Counted from the first letter of the stretch, positions 1-8,788 are shown. The stretch: DNA of 64,000 nt from JACCTU01 sp963700495 (GCA_963700495.1 CAVOXT010000001.1:1251931-1315930); one strand, 5' to 3'. The notes: generated by a model not told the origin, from the letters alone. Numbers and translations: made by a program.

Positions 1-1149
1 CGGGGCGCCGACCGCGATCCGCGGCTCGTCGAGGCCGTACGCGCGCGCAGGTCCGTTCGACATCCGCTCGAGGATCGTCTCGAGCGGCACGACGCCCGGT
101 TCGATCAGGTGCGTGAAGAGCACCGAGAACGCCGTCTCCAGGCCGGTGACGCCGAAGGGTGCCGCCTCGAAGGGGACCTCCTTCTCATGGCGTGCGTGCG
201 GAGCGTGATCGGTCGCGATCGAGCCGATCGTCCCGTCGCGGAGTGCGTCGATCAGCGCGGCGCGGTCTTCGCGGCTTCGGAGCGGTGGATTCATCTTCAG
301 GTTCGAGTCCAGTGAGCGGACCGCCTCGTCGGTGAGGCAGAGGTGGTGTGGCGTCACCTCCGCGGTGGCGTCGATCCCGCGCTCGCGCGCGACCCGGAGC
401 GCGGCCACCGATTCTCGCGCGGAAAGGTGAAGAAGGTGCAAAGGGCGCTCCTCGTAGGCCGCCAGCGCGAGATCACGCTCGACCATGACCGACTCGGCGA
501 CGGACGGATACCCGCCGAAGCCGAGCTCCGCCGAGACGGCACCTTCGTGCACCTGGCCGCCGCGCGAGAGCGTGGGCTCCTCGCAGTGCAGCGCGAGCTT
601 GAGGCCCGTCACCGCGCCGTACTGCAGCGCCCTGCGCATCAGCCCGGGCGCCACGACGGGGTGTCCGTCGTCGGAGAACCCGACCGCGCCCGCGTCGGCG
701 AGCTCGGCCATCTCCGTCAGTTCGCCTCCGTGCTGACCCTTCGTGATCGCGGCGAGGAAACCGACGGGGATCTCCGCCTCGCACCGGGCATCCTCGATCA
801 GCGCACCGAGCACCGCGGCCGAGTCGACGACCGGGTCGGTGTTCGGCATCGCGAGGATCACGCAGAACCCACCCGCGGCGGCGGCGGCCGTCCCGGAGGC
901 GAGCGTCTCCTCGTCCTCGCGTCCCGGGACGCGCAGGTGCACGTGCGGGTCGACGAACGCCGGCGCCAGCACGAGGCCGGTGCCGTCGATCGTCGTGTGG
1001 TTGTTCCGGGGGAGCGCCGTGCCGAGCTGTGCGATCACGCCGTCGTCGACGCGAACGTCGACCTGCGCGTCGAGTCCCTGCGACGGGTCGAGCACGCGTG
1101 CGCCGGTGACGATGAGGCTCTCCTTGGGTGCAGTCTTCCCGACGAGCAT
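1..1149 (-). CDS. pyrC: Dihydroorotase, 3'-truncated by window edge
   Basis: Zinc amidohydrolase that cyclises N-carbamoyl-aspartate to dihydroorotate, third step of pyrimidine synthesis. The minus frame is open from ATG at 1149 to the edge (383 codons), so the C-terminus is missing. Metal ligands are visible in DPHVHLR (His69, His71); HCEEPTL follows in the middle and TDHAPH near residue 311. The start overlaps the pyrB stop (TAATG), indicating translational coupling. An allantoinase would share the motifs, but the pyrR-pyrB context argues for PyrC. Confidence 0.95.
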   Translation of the reverse strand, partial: MLVGKTAPKESLIVTGARVLDPSQGLDAQVDVRVDDGVIAQLGTALPRNNHTTIDGTGLVLAPAFVDPHVHLRVPGREDEETLASGTAAAAAGGFCVILAMPNTDPVVDSAAVLGALIEDARCEAEIPVGFLAAITKGQHGGELTEMAELADAGAVGFSDDGHPVVAPGLMRRALQYGAVTGLKLALHCEEPTLSRGGQVHEGAVSAELGFGGYPSVAESVMVERDLALAAYEERPLHLLHLSARESVAALRVARERGIDATAEVTPHHLCLTDEAVRSLDSNLKMNPPLRSREDRAALIDALRDGTIGSIATDHAPHARHEKEVPFEAAPFGVTGLETAFSVLFTHLIEPGVVPLETILERMSNGPARAYGLDEPRIAVGAP

Positions 1150-2126
1150 TACGCGACCTCGTGCATCGCGGCCGCCTGCACCGCGACCGGTCCGTGCGTG
1201 AGCAGGTCGTAGAGCACCGCCATTCGCGTCACGAGCCCCGCCCGCACCTGCGTCTCGATCAGCGCGTCGGCCGCGTCGGCGACGACCGGGTCGATCTCGA
1301 CGCCGCGGTTCATCGGCCCGGGGTGCATCACCTTCTGGCCCGGGCGCAGGCGTTCGGGCGTCACACCCCAGCGCGCGGTGTACTCGCGGAGCGACGGGAC
1401 GTAGTTCGAGCCCTCGAGCATCCGCTCACGCTGCATCCGCAGCACGTAGACCACGTCGGCGGCGCCGATCGCGTCGATCTCGGTCGTCGCCTCGCAGCCG
1501 AGCGCTTCGATACCTCTTGGTATGAGCGAGGGAGGGCCGACGACCGTGACGCGCGCACCCATCAAGGTCAGGGCCTGGATGTTGGACCTGGCGACGCGCG
1601 AGTGGAGGACGTCGCCGACGATCGCGACGTGGAGACCGTCGATCTTGCCGAACTCCTCGTGCAGGGTGTAGAGGTCGAGGAGCGCCTGCGTGGGGTGCTG
1701 GTGCTTGCCGTCGCCCGCGTTGACGACGTGAGCGGCGGTCCAGCGGGCGACGAGCTGCGGCGCGCCGATCTCGGCGTGGCGGATCACGATCACGTCTGGG
1801 TCGTACGCCCCGAGCGTGATCGCGGTGTCCTTGAGCGACTCGCCCTTGTCGACCGACGAGCCGGACGACTTGAACGACATCGTGTCGGCGGAGAGGCGCT
1901 TCGCCGCGAGCTCGAAGCTCGAGGAGGTGCGGGTCGAGGACTCGAAGAAGAGGTTGAGCACGAGCCGGCCCCGCAGGGTCGGCAGCTTCTTCACCTCGCG
2001 CTCGAGCGAGCGCTCGAAGCTGCGTGCCGTTCCGAGCAGCCGCTCGACGTCGTCACGCGTCAGGTCGGCGACCGAGATGAGGTGGCGCCGCGGCGGCGTC
2101 TTCGGCGGGAGGAGATCCTCGCGCAT
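1149..2126 (-). CDS. pyrB: Aspartate carbamoyltransferase catalytic subunit
   Basis: Condenses carbamoyl phosphate with aspartate, the committed step of pyrimidine synthesis. The carbamoyl-phosphate loop STRTS lies at residues 64-68, HPTQALLDLYT near 145, and MHPGPMNRG near the C-terminus. About 325 aa, normal for the catalytic chain. I chose ATG at 2126 (MREDLLPP), 10 nt after the pyrR stop with GAGATCAAGG just upstream; an ATG at 2180 lies inside pyrR and is unlikely. No pyrI regulatory chain is present. Second gene of pyrR-pyrB-pyrC. Confidence 0.96.
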   Translation of the reverse strand: MREDLLPPKTPPRRHLISVADLTRDDVERLLGTARSFERSLEREVKKLPTLRGRLVLNLFFESSTRTSSSFELAAKRLSADTMSFKSSGSSVDKGESLKDTAITLGAYDPDVIVIRHAEIGAPQLVARWTAAHVVNAGDGKHQHPTQALLDLYTLHEEFGKIDGLHVAIVGDVLHSRVARSNIQALTLMGARVTVVGPPSLIPRGIEALGCEATTEIDAIGAADVVYVLRMQRERMLEGSNYVPSLREYTARWGVTPERLRPGQKVMHPGPMNRGVEIDPVVADAADALIETQVRAGLVTRMAVLYDLLTHGPVAVQAAAMHEVA

Positions 2127-2136
2127 GACCTTGATC

Positions 2137-2724
2137 TCAGCCAAGGGGTTCCTCCTCGGGAGTCGGGACGAGCAGGACACGGTCGACCTCGTCCACCTCG
2201 AGCAACTGCACCTGGATGCGCTCGCCGCGAGAGGTCGGGAGGTTCTTGCCCACGTAGTCCGGACGGATCGGCAGCTCGCGGTGCCCCCGGTCGACGAGGC
2301 AGGCGAGCTGGACGCGCGCCGGACGGCCGTAGTCGAAGAGCGCCTCGATCGCCGCGCGGATCGTGCGGCCGGTGTAGAGGACGTCGTCGACGAGCACGCA
2401 GGTCATCCCCTCGAGCGCGAAGTCGAGCGTCGTCGCCCGGACGAGCGGCTGCGCGTGCAGCGGAGCCTCCCCGCCGCGGACCTGAACGTCGTCGCGGTAG
2501 AACGTGATGTCGAGCGAACCGAGCTCGACGTCCTCGTGCGCGCGCTCCGCGATCAGCCGGCGGAGGCGCTGGGCGAGCGGGACGCCGCGCGTGTGGATTC
2601 CGACCAGTGCCACGCGGTCGAGCCGGGGGTTCGCCTCGATGATCTCGTGGGCGATCCGGGAGAGCGTGCGCCCCATTGCCTCGGCATCGAGGAGAACGGT
2701 TTCGGATGAGACACGCGCGCTCAC
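2137..2724 (-). CDS. pyrR: PyrR bifunctional regulator / uracil phosphoribosyltransferase
   Basis: RNA-binding repressor of the pyr operon with a phosphoribosyltransferase fold; family members bind an mRNA hairpin when UMP is high. The PRPP-binding motif VLVDDVLYTGRTIRA lies at residues 110-124; 195 aa, slightly longer than Bacillus PyrR. Start is GTG at 2724 with no Shine-Dalgarno of its own. The GTG overlaps the stop of an 11-codon leader ORF (GTGA), so translation probably depends on leader translation. A PyrR-type hairpin sits directly upstream (2762-2797). Confidence 0.95.
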   Translation of the reverse strand: MSARVSSETVLLDAEAMGRTLSRIAHEIIEANPRLDRVALVGIHTRGVPLAQRLRRLIAERAHEDVELGSLDITFYRDDVQVRGGEAPLHAQPLVRATTLDFALEGMTCVLVDDVLYTGRTIRAAIEALFDYGRPARVQLACLVDRGHRELPIRPDYVGKNLPTSRGERIQVQLLEVDEVDRVLLVPTPEEEPLG

Positions 2725-2756
2725 GGCGCCGCGCAGGTCGTGGGTGCAGCCATCAT
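2721..2756 (-). CDS. Candidate 11-residue pyr leader peptide
   Basis: Short frame ATG ATG GCT ... CCG TGA encoding MMAAPTTCAAP, preceded by a strong Shine-Dalgarno (GGAAGGAG) five nt upstream. Its TGA overlaps the GTG of pyrR. pyrR has no ribosome site of its own, so this frame probably delivers ribosomes to pyrR. The Shine-Dalgarno is the 3' strand of the PyrR hairpin. Real translation is inferred, not shown. Confidence 0.6.
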   Translation of the reverse strand: MMAAPTTCAAP

Positions 2757-2761
2757 CACAA

Positions 2762-2797
2762 CTCCTTCCCGGCCTCGCTGGACCGAGTTAAAGGGGT
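2762..2797 (-). promoter_or_regulatory. PyrR-binding RNA hairpin overlapping the leader Shine-Dalgarno
   Basis: The minus-strand RNA reads CCCCUUUAACUC, then GGUCCAGCGAGGCC, then GGGAAGGAG. GGUCCAGCGAGGCC matches the PyrR anti-antiterminator loop type (GUCCAGAGAGGCU in Bacillus). The lower stem pairs CCUU with AAGG, and that AAGG is part of the AAGGAG Shine-Dalgarno. PyrR-UMP binding would therefore block translation, as described for mycobacterial PyrR, rather than terminate transcription. The site match is direct; the mechanism is inferred. Confidence 0.75.
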
Positions 2798-2809
2798 CGG
2801 GTCGCGGAG

Positions 2810-2839
2810 AGCCTAGCCGACCCGCCGGACGGAAGCCAA
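2810..2839 (-). promoter_or_regulatory. Putative sigma-70 promoter of pyrR operon
   Basis: TTGGCT (2834-2839), an 18-nt spacer and TAGGCT (2810-2815) on the minus strand. A start near 2803 would place the PyrR hairpin at the very 5' end of the mRNA. Moderate consensus match only. Confidence 0.4.
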
Positions 2840-2844
2840 ACAGC

Positions 2845-2879
2845 CGGTTGGACGCAGATCCCCCTTTCGGGCCCAACCG
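2845..2879 (-). terminator. Hairpin between erm-like gene and pyr promoter
   Basis: CGGTTGG pairs with CCAACCG around an inner CCC-GAAA-GGG stem. It lies just after the methylase gene and before the pyr promoter and could end the upstream transcript. No U-tract is present. Confidence 0.35.
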
Positions 2880-2904
2880 TTCCACCGCGGCGGCGTCAGA
2901 GCAT

Positions 2905-3744
2905 TCACTGTGGCACGTTGGGGTTTCGATTTGAGCGAGCCGTACCGGCGGCGATCGCCTGAGCATCCGCGCGGCCGCGCTGCGTGCCCCGTGCGGAAGC
3001 GTCTGCGGCTCGTCGTCCCGCGCCTGCGCCGCGTGCGCTGAGGTAGAGCGCCGCCCACTGGTGGGCGTCGAGCTCCCGCGGCTCGACGCGCCTGCGAATG
3101 CCGACGGAGCGCAGACCGTGGCGGAAGCCGCGGGCAACGAACGCGGCGTACCGCCCGGCCTCGTTCGGCGGGACGAGCGGAGTCGAACGGCGCTCGACGA
3201 CAAGCACGCCTGCGTCGACGGCCGGCGGCGGGTCGAAGCAGTCACGCGGGAGCCGGCGGGCGACCGAGAACCGGTACCACGCGTTCCAGCGCACTCCGTT
3301 CGCCGTGGACGGCCACGGGACCGCCCGCTTCAGTGCGACTCCCCACTGCACGACGAGGTCTGCGCGCTCGAGCGGGAGCTCAGGATCGTCGAGCAACCGG
3401 CGCAGGAGCTCGTTCGTCAGGTCGAACGGGATGTTCGCGACGACCCGGAACGGCTCGCTCGGAAGCGGCACTCGCCGCGCGTCGCCCTCGATCACGTCCA
3501 CGTTCGGCCAGCGGCCGCGCAGGCGTGCCGCCAGGACCGGGTCGAGCTCCACCGCGACGACTCGACGGGCAATCCGGGCGAGTGGGTCGGTCAGACGGCC
3601 GCCGCCGGCGCCGAGGTCGACGACGAGATCGTCCTGGCCCACGCCGGCGTCGCGGACGAGCTCCGCCGCGAGCGCTCCGGTGCGAAGGAAGTGCCGGCTA
3701 CGGGCGCGCGCCGGTCGCGCGCGCGATGCGCGTCGAACGGCCAC
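2905..3744 (-). CDS. Erm/KsgA-family rRNA adenine N6-methyltransferase
   Basis: SAM-dependent methylase of the rRNA adenine dimethylase superfamily. It has an N-terminal HFLRTGALAAELV block, the SAM motif DLGAGGGRLTDPLA (about 43-56) and the catalytic ANIPFDLTNELL (about 108-119). NIPF is typical of Erm rather than KsgA (NLPY), so the target is probably 23S A2058. Starts with GTG at 3744. The last 45 residues are Arg/Ala-rich and probably disordered. Same strand as the pyr genes but separated by a hairpin and promoter. Chromosomal Erm-like genes give intrinsic macrolide resistance in other actinobacteria; that role is inferred here. Confidence 0.8.
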   Translation of the reverse strand: MAVRRASRARPARARSRHFLRTGALAAELVRDAGVGQDDLVVDLGAGGGRLTDPLARIARRVVAVELDPVLAARLRGRWPNVDVIEGDARRVPLPSEPFRVVANIPFDLTNELLRRLLDDPELPLERADLVVQWGVALKRAVPWPSTANGVRWNAWYRFSVARRLPRDCFDPPPAVDAGVLVVERRSTPLVPPNEAGRYAAFVARGFRHGLRSVGIRRRVEPRELDAHQWAALYLSARGAGAGRRAADASARGTQRGRADAQAIAAGTARSNRNPNVPQ

Positions 3745-3797
3745 GGCTGCGGAAGGTCACGGTGCCCATGAGTACGTCGTCAGCATGATACGCGCCT

Positions 3798-5723
3798 GTG
3801 AGGCGGTTCCCCCCACTCGCGCTCCTCGGCGCGCTCGTCGCGCTCTCGACGATCGTCCGCTCCTGGGCCGGGCTGCGCGTGCCCACGCCCTGGATCGCGG
3901 CCGACGAGATGATCTACGCCGAGCTCGGGCGGAGCCTCTGGGAGACCGGACGGCTCGAGATCCTCGGCCAGGAGACCGCGTTCTACAGCCTCCTCCACCC
4001 CGCCCTGATCGGGCTTCCACTGGCCCTGTTCGACACGGCGCTCGGGTACGACCTCGCCCGGGTGCTCCAGGCATTCGTGATGTCGCTCGCGGCGGTACCG
4101 GTGTTTCTGTGGGGACGGCGGCTGATGTCGGACGGCTGGGCGCTCGTCGCGGCGGGGCTGACGCTCGCGATCCCCGGTCTCGCCTACTCGGGCCTGCTGA
4201 TGACCGAGACGGTCTTCTACCCCTTGATCGCGCTCGCCGCGTGGGCCGCGGCGGAGACGCTCGTCGAGCCGCGGCCGAGAAACCAGGCGCTCGTGGTCGG
4301 CGCGATCCTCCTCGTCGTGTTGACCCGGCTTCAGGGCGTCGTGCTCGTACCCGTGTTCGTGCTCGCGGCCGTCCTCTTTGCATCGTCCGCCCGCAGCTTC
4401 GCCCCGCTCGCCCGGCTCTGGCCGTCACTCGCCGCGCTCTGCGTTGTGGCGGTCGCCGTGCTGGCGATCGGCTTCGGAGCGTACGAGCCGGCCGGAACGG
4501 CCAACTACTCGCTGAGCGACGCACTCAGGTACATCGTGTACCACGCGGCAGACGCGACGCTGCTCGTCGGCGTCGTGCCGGTGTGCGCCGTCGCGATGCT
4601 CGCGCTCCACCGCGACGCCGACCCGAAGGTGCGTGCGTATCTCGCGGTTGCCTTCGCGCTCTTCGCCGGGCTCGTGTCCGAGGTGGGGCTGTTTGCGTCC
4701 CGCTACGTGGGCCGCCTCGCCGAGCGGGACCTGCTCGGGCTCGCACCGGTCCTCTTCATCGGGCTCTGCGTCTGGCTCGACCGAGGTGGGCCGAGGACGC
4801 GCCTCTCCGCGTCGCTCGTCGCGTTCGGAACCGCGGCGCTCGTCCTGACGCTGCCGCTCGGCCGCCTCGTGCACAAGGCTGCGCTGCCCGACGCGTTCTC
4901 GCTCGTCGCGGTTTGGCAGCTCGGGAGCTACGAGGCGCTCGTCTGGGGGTTCACGGCGGCCGCAGTCGTCGGCTTCGCGATTCTTCCCCGCCGTGCGCTC
5001 GTCGTGCTTCCGATCGGGCTTGCGGCCGTGTTCGCGGCATCGTCTGTCGCCGTCTCCCGGTTCGTCGCCGACGAGGCGACGACGCTCGAGGAGTCGTTCT
5101 TCGGTGCGGCCGAGCCCGACTGGGTCGACGAGGCCGCGCCCGGCGGCGCGGCGTACTTCTACGACGGCGACCCGTACTGGAACGCCGTCTGGGAGTACGT
5201 CTTCTGGAATCCCGGCATCCGCCGCGTCTACCTGCTGAGCGGCGCGCCGCGCGTGCCGGGACCGCTGCCCCAGACGCGGGTCGATCCGGTTCCACTGGGA
5301 GAACTCGACGCCGATGCTCCGCCGTTCGTCGTGGGCTCGACGGCGTTCACGTTTGCCGGTGAGCCCGTCAAGTCGGTCGACCAGGTCGGCCTCGTCCAAC
5401 GCGGGCTTACGCTCTGGCGGGCGGACAGCCCGCTCCACCTCGGCACCGCGACCGTCGGAGTCCCTGCCAGCGGCGACATCAACCAGCATGCATCAATCAC
5501 CGCGTACAACTGCACCGGCGGCACCTTCGAGCTGACCCTGATCGCCAAGGGTGCTCCGGTCATGGTCCGGCTCGAGAGCGGCGACGCCGTCGCTGAGCGA
5601 ACGCTCGCAGCCGAGGAGATCTGGCGTCCGTCCGTGCCGGCAAGCGCGACGGCCGGCGTCTGCTCGCTCGCGGTGGCGTCCTCGGGGATCGTCGGCTCGA
5701 CGCGCTTCGAGTACGTCCGCTAG
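3798..5723 (+). CDS. GT-C fold membrane glycosyltransferase (GT39/ArnT-like)
   Basis: About 641 aa with roughly 11 hydrophobic segments in the first 420 residues and a soluble C-terminal domain. Near residues 33-45 the first loop carries AADEMIYAELGRSL; an acidic pair there is the hallmark of GT-C enzymes using polyprenyl-phosphate sugars. Likely transfers a sugar to a cell-surface acceptor; donor and acceptor cannot be told. GTG start at 3798, divergent from the erm-like gene with 53 bp between. The C-terminal 200 residues are beta-rich and lack family hallmarks. Confidence 0.75.
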   Translation: MRRFPPLALLGALVALSTIVRSWAGLRVPTPWIAADEMIYAELGRSLWETGRLEILGQETAFYSLLHPALIGLPLALFDTALGYDLARVLQAFVMSLAAVPVFLWGRRLMSDGWALVAAGLTLAIPGLAYSGLLMTETVFYPLIALAAWAAAETLVEPRPRNQALVVGAILLVVLTRLQGVVLVPVFVLAAVLFASSARSFAPLARLWPSLAALCVVAVAVLAIGFGAYEPAGTANYSLSDALRYIVYHAADATLLVGVVPVCAVAMLALHRDADPKVRAYLAVAFALFAGLVSEVGLFASRYVGRLAERDLLGLAPVLFIGLCVWLDRGGPRTRLSASLVAFGTAALVLTLPLGRLVHKAALPDAFSLVAVWQLGSYEALVWGFTAAAVVGFAILPRRALVVLPIGLAAVFAASSVAVSRFVADEATTLEESFFGAAEPDWVDEAAPGGAAYFYDGDPYWNAVWEYVFWNPGIRRVYLLSGAPRVPGPLPQTRVDPVPLGELDADAPPFVVGSTAFTFAGEPVKSVDQVGLVQRGLTLWRADSPLHLGTATVGVPASGDINQHASITAYNCTGGTFELTLIAKGAPVMVRLESGDAVAERTLAAEEIWRPSVPASATAGVCSLAVASSGIVGSTRFEYVR

Positions 5724-5727
5724 ATGC

Positions 5728-6855
5728 TCACGGCCAGCGGCGTCCCGCTCCCCGCATCGAGCGCGACTGAATGTGGCGCGCGACATCGCTGATCGATAGG
5801 AGCCCGACGAGCCGTCCGTCCTCCACGACGAGGCCCCGTCCCACATCTTCGCCCAGCTTCGTGAGCGCCTGATCGAGCGGCTCGTCCGCGCTCAGCACCG
5901 GGACGTCGCTCAGCGGCAGCATCGAGTCGCGCACCGACCGCTCGTCCCACTCGCGGCGCGGAATCGCCGCGACGCTGCGGAACGGGAGCAGGCCGACGGC
6001 GAGGCCGTTCTCGACGACGGGATACGTGGTGTAGCGGTGCGTCCAGACGACCCCGTCGAGCAGATCGCCGATCGTCTGGTCGGGTGCAACAGTCGTCGGC
6101 TGTCGCACCATGACGTCGCGTACACGGAACCCGGCGAGTGCCTCCTGAACGACGCCCGCGCGTGCTTCGCCGGCGGCGGCGCCGAGGAGGAACCAGCCGA
6201 GCAGCGCGAGCCAGAGTCCGCTCGTCGCGCTCGCCCAGAAGAAGAGCGCCAGACCGCCCGCGATGAACAGGAAGCCGAAGCCTCGCCCGATCGAAGAGGC
6301 GACGCGCGTGGCGAAGGCGAAGTCGTTGCGGAGCGCCCAGAGCGCGGAGCGCAGGATCCGGCCGCCGTCCAGGGGCAGTGCGGGCAGCAGGTTGAACACG
6401 AGGAGCGCGAGATTGATGTAGCCGAGCCAGGCGGCCACCCCGTCCACCTGCTCTGCACCGGAGAGCACGACCGCAACTCCGACGAACCCCGCGCCGAGCA
6501 GAAGCGAGACGAGCGGGCCGGCGATCGCGATCCGGAACTCGGCCCCGGCCGAAGGAAACATCCCGCTGAACTTTGCAACGCCGCCGAAGAGCCAGAGCGT
6601 GATCCCTTCGATCGTCATCCCCTCGCGTCGCGCCTCGACGGCGTGGCCGAGCTCGTGGAGCAGGAGCGAGGTGAAGAAGAGGATCGATGCGACCACCGCC
6701 ATCGCGAGGTAGGTGCCGTCGCTCAGGCCCGGGTTCTGGTCGGGGAAGACGGTCGTCGCGAGCGACCAGACGATCAGCGCGAAGACGGCGAGCCAGCTCC
6801 AGTGCACGCCGATCTCGATCCCGAGGATGCGGCCGAGGGTGACGCTCGAATTCAT
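5728..6855 (-). CDS. Site-2 type M50 zinc protease with CBS pair (Rip3-like)
   Basis: Intramembrane metalloprotease that cleaves membrane-bound regulators. HELGH (residues 67-71) and a later NLLPALPLDGGRI supply the zinc ligands; six or so membrane segments span 1-235. Two CBS domains follow (about 245-370), as in Rip3-type S2P enzymes, suggesting nucleotide sensing. Last gene of a minus operon: its ATG overlaps the stop of the methyltransferase (ATGA). Substrate unknown. Confidence 0.9.
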   Translation of the reverse strand: MNSSVTLGRILGIEIGVHWSWLAVFALIVWSLATTVFPDQNPGLSDGTYLAMAVVASILFFTSLLLHELGHAVEARREGMTIEGITLWLFGGVAKFSGMFPSAGAEFRIAIAGPLVSLLLGAGFVGVAVVLSGAEQVDGVAAWLGYINLALLVFNLLPALPLDGGRILRSALWALRNDFAFATRVASSIGRGFGFLFIAGGLALFFWASATSGLWLALLGWFLLGAAAGEARAGVVQEALAGFRVRDVMVRQPTTVAPDQTIGDLLDGVVWTHRYTTYPVVENGLAVGLLPFRSVAAIPRREWDERSVRDSMLPLSDVPVLSADEPLDQALTKLGEDVGRGLVVEDGRLVGLLSISDVARHIQSRSMRGAGRRWP

Positions 6856-7595
6856 GGCGTTCCGATCGCGACGAGCCAGCGCAGCTCGTACTCCACCCGC
6901 TCGGGGAGTTCACGCTCGGCGCGCTCCAGGCCCTGCTCGTACTCGGTCTCGTCGAGCAGGTCGAAGGTCGAGATGTGCCGCGCACGCATCCGGTGCAGCG
7001 CCTCTTCTCGGCTCAGCGACGCGCGCTGGTCGAGCCGCTTCGTCTCGACTGCGTCGAAGCCCGCGTCGCGGAGCTCGCGCTCCAGCTGCTCGGCCGTTGG
7101 AAACCGCGCGGTGTCGACCGCCCGCAGCGACGGCAGATAACGGTTGAGCCAGAACGAGTCGAAGTGCGAGCGGTCGAAGCTGACGACTGCGACCCGGCCG
7201 CCGGGCGCGAGCACGCGGCGTGTCTCGGTGAACGCCTGCGGCCGGTCGACGAGGTGGACGACGAGCCAGAACGCCACCCGCTCGAACCATCCGTCCTTGA
7301 ACGGGAGCGATTCGGCCCGCGCCTCCTTGAACGCGGCGCCGCGCGGCGCCTTCGCCTTTGCCACCGCGAGCATCTCGGGCGAGGCGTCGATGCCCCAGAC
7401 CTTCGCGGCGGAACGCTCCGCGAGCGCGACACTCAGCCGGCCTGTCCCGCAGCCGACGTCGAGCACGCGACGTCCTCGCAGGTCAGCCGCGCGCTCGACG
7501 AGCTCGTAGACCTCCCACCAGTTCTCGTCGACAGGACGAACCTCGTCGTACGTCGCCGCGAGTCGCGAGAAATCAGGTACCCGCGTCGAGCTCAT
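6852..7595 (-). CDS. Class I SAM-dependent methyltransferase
   Basis: 247 aa with SAM motif I RRVLDVGCGTGRLS (about 42-55), an acidic post-I region WGIDASPEM and the downstream PGGRVAVVSFD block. Looks like a UbiE/ArsM-type small-molecule methylase; substrate unknown. It starts 23 nt inside the DUF2007 gene and ends overlapping the S2P gene, so the set is translationally coupled. Confidence 0.85.
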   Translation of the reverse strand: MSSTRVPDFSRLAATYDEVRPVDENWWEVYELVERAADLRGRRVLDVGCGTGRLSVALAERSAAKVWGIDASPEMLAVAKAKAPRGAAFKEARAESLPFKDGWFERVAFWLVVHLVDRPQAFTETRRVLAPGGRVAVVSFDRSHFDSFWLNRYLPSLRAVDTARFPTAEQLERELRDAGFDAVETKRLDQRASLSREEALHRMRARHISTFDLLDETEYEQGLERAERELPERVEYELRWLVAIGTP

Positions 7596-7785
7596 CCGGC
7601 TCGGTCATCGCCTCGATCGCGTCCTGCGCGACCTCGACGGACTCCTCCGGGACGAGCACGGCCAGCGAGTCGGAGTCGTCGTCCGGCGCGAGCTCGGACA
7701 CGATTCCCGCCTCCGAGAGAATCGCCTGAATTTCCTCCGCCTCGGTGACGTCGGCTGCGACCGCCACCTGCACCTTCCCTGTCAT
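7573..7785 (-). CDS. DUF2007-type small protein
   Basis: 70 aa, beta-alpha-beta pattern VQVAVAADVTEAEEIQAILS, EAGIVSELAPDD and a C-terminal VPEESVEVAQDAI helix, matching the DUF2007 putative signal-transducing domain. Very acidic. ATG at 7785 with GGAG upstream. The ATG overlaps the reconstructed stop of RNase Z (GGATGA). Function unknown. Confidence 0.75.
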   Translation of the reverse strand: MTGKVQVAVAADVTEAEEIQAILSEAGIVSELAPDDDSDSLAVLVPEESVEVAQDAIEAMTEPDELDAGT

Positions 7786-8788
7786 CCTGACTCCTCGACC
7801 GTCGTGACCGGTTCCGGGGCTGGGGATTGTACGCGGCGACCGGACGCCGCACCCTTCACCAGTCTCGGCACGTCGCGTTCGGGGAAGGGAACCTCGACGG
7901 CGTCGAAGTCGCGCGGGACCACGGTCTCGGGGAAGATCGCCTGCGCCTCCTCGGCGAGCTCGGGGCCGAAATAGCGGCTCGAGAGGTGCGTCAGGGCGAG
8001 CAGCGCGACCTCGGCCTCGCGCGGCGACCTCGGCCGCCTGGGCGGCGGTGGAGTGCAGGGTCTCTTCGGCGCGCTCTCGTTCCGTCGTCCGCGAACGTCG
8101 CCTCGTGGACGAGGACGTCCGCGTGCATGGCCGCCTCCACGACACTCGCCGCGGGCGCAGTGTCGCCGGCGATCACGATCTTCCGTCCGGGCCTTGCCTC
8201 GCCCACCACCGAGTCAGGCGTGATCACGCGCCCGTCAGGCAGCGTGACGGCCTCGCCCCGCTGGAGAGCACCGCGCTCCGGCCCGATCGGAATCCCGAGC
8301 GCCTCGGCGGCGTCGGCGTCGAAGCGGCCCGGCCGCGGCTCCTCCACGAGCGAGTAGCCGACCGTGCTGCGGCCGTGGTTCGGCGCGAAGATCTCGAGAC
8401 GGTAGTCGCTCCGCGCGAGCACGTCTCCCGGGCGGACCGTGACGAGCTCGAGCGGGTAGGTCAGCTTGCCGAAGATCCGGCGCAGGTCGGCGAACAGCTC
8501 GGAGAGGCCGGGCGGGCCGTAGACCGTCGCGGGCAGCGAGCGTCCGCGGAGCGCGAACGTCTTCAGCATTCCGGGGAGGCCGAGGAAGTGGTCGGCGTGG
8601 TAGTGGGTGAGGAAGATCTCCTCGAGCTCGACGAGTCCGACCGAAGAGCGCAGCAGCTGCCGCTGCGTCCCCTCGGCGCAATCGAACAGGAGCTTGTCGC
8701 CGCCGCGCCGGAGCAGCAGCGCGCTCGGGGCGCGCTGCGCGGTCGGCATCGAGCCCGACGTGCCGAGGAAGACGAGGTCCAGATCCAC
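7782..8788 (-). CDS. rnz: Ribonuclease Z (tRNA 3' processing), two frameshifts
   Basis: Metallo-beta-lactamase nuclease that trims tRNA 3' trailers. THYHADH (61-67) is the zinc motif; IAGDT and VHEATF follow. After VHEATFADD the frame is lost. One extra G near 8095 moves the sequence to a second frame (ERERAEETLHSTAAQAAEVAA), and a missing base near 8020 moves it to a third. That third frame holds LTHLSSRY, the conserved C-terminal RNase Z motif, and ends at the DUF2007 start. Unrepaired, translation stops at 7991 without the last His region. Because all three pieces are conserved, sequence error is likelier than decay. Confidence 0.88.

Noticed and set aside
1128..2709. Long plus-strand ORFs opposite pyrB and pyrR
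   Set aside because: They are GC-frame shadows: Arg/Pro/Gly-rich, no motifs, no ribosome site, antisense to well-conserved genes.
3757..5489. Long minus ORFs inside the glycosyltransferase gene
   Set aside because: Low-complexity Arg-rich translations antisense to a coherent membrane protein.
8020..8100. Programmed frameshifting in rnz and other split genes
   Set aside because: There are no slippery heptamers with downstream pseudoknots that I can see, the breaks go in both directions, and too many unrelated genes are affected.
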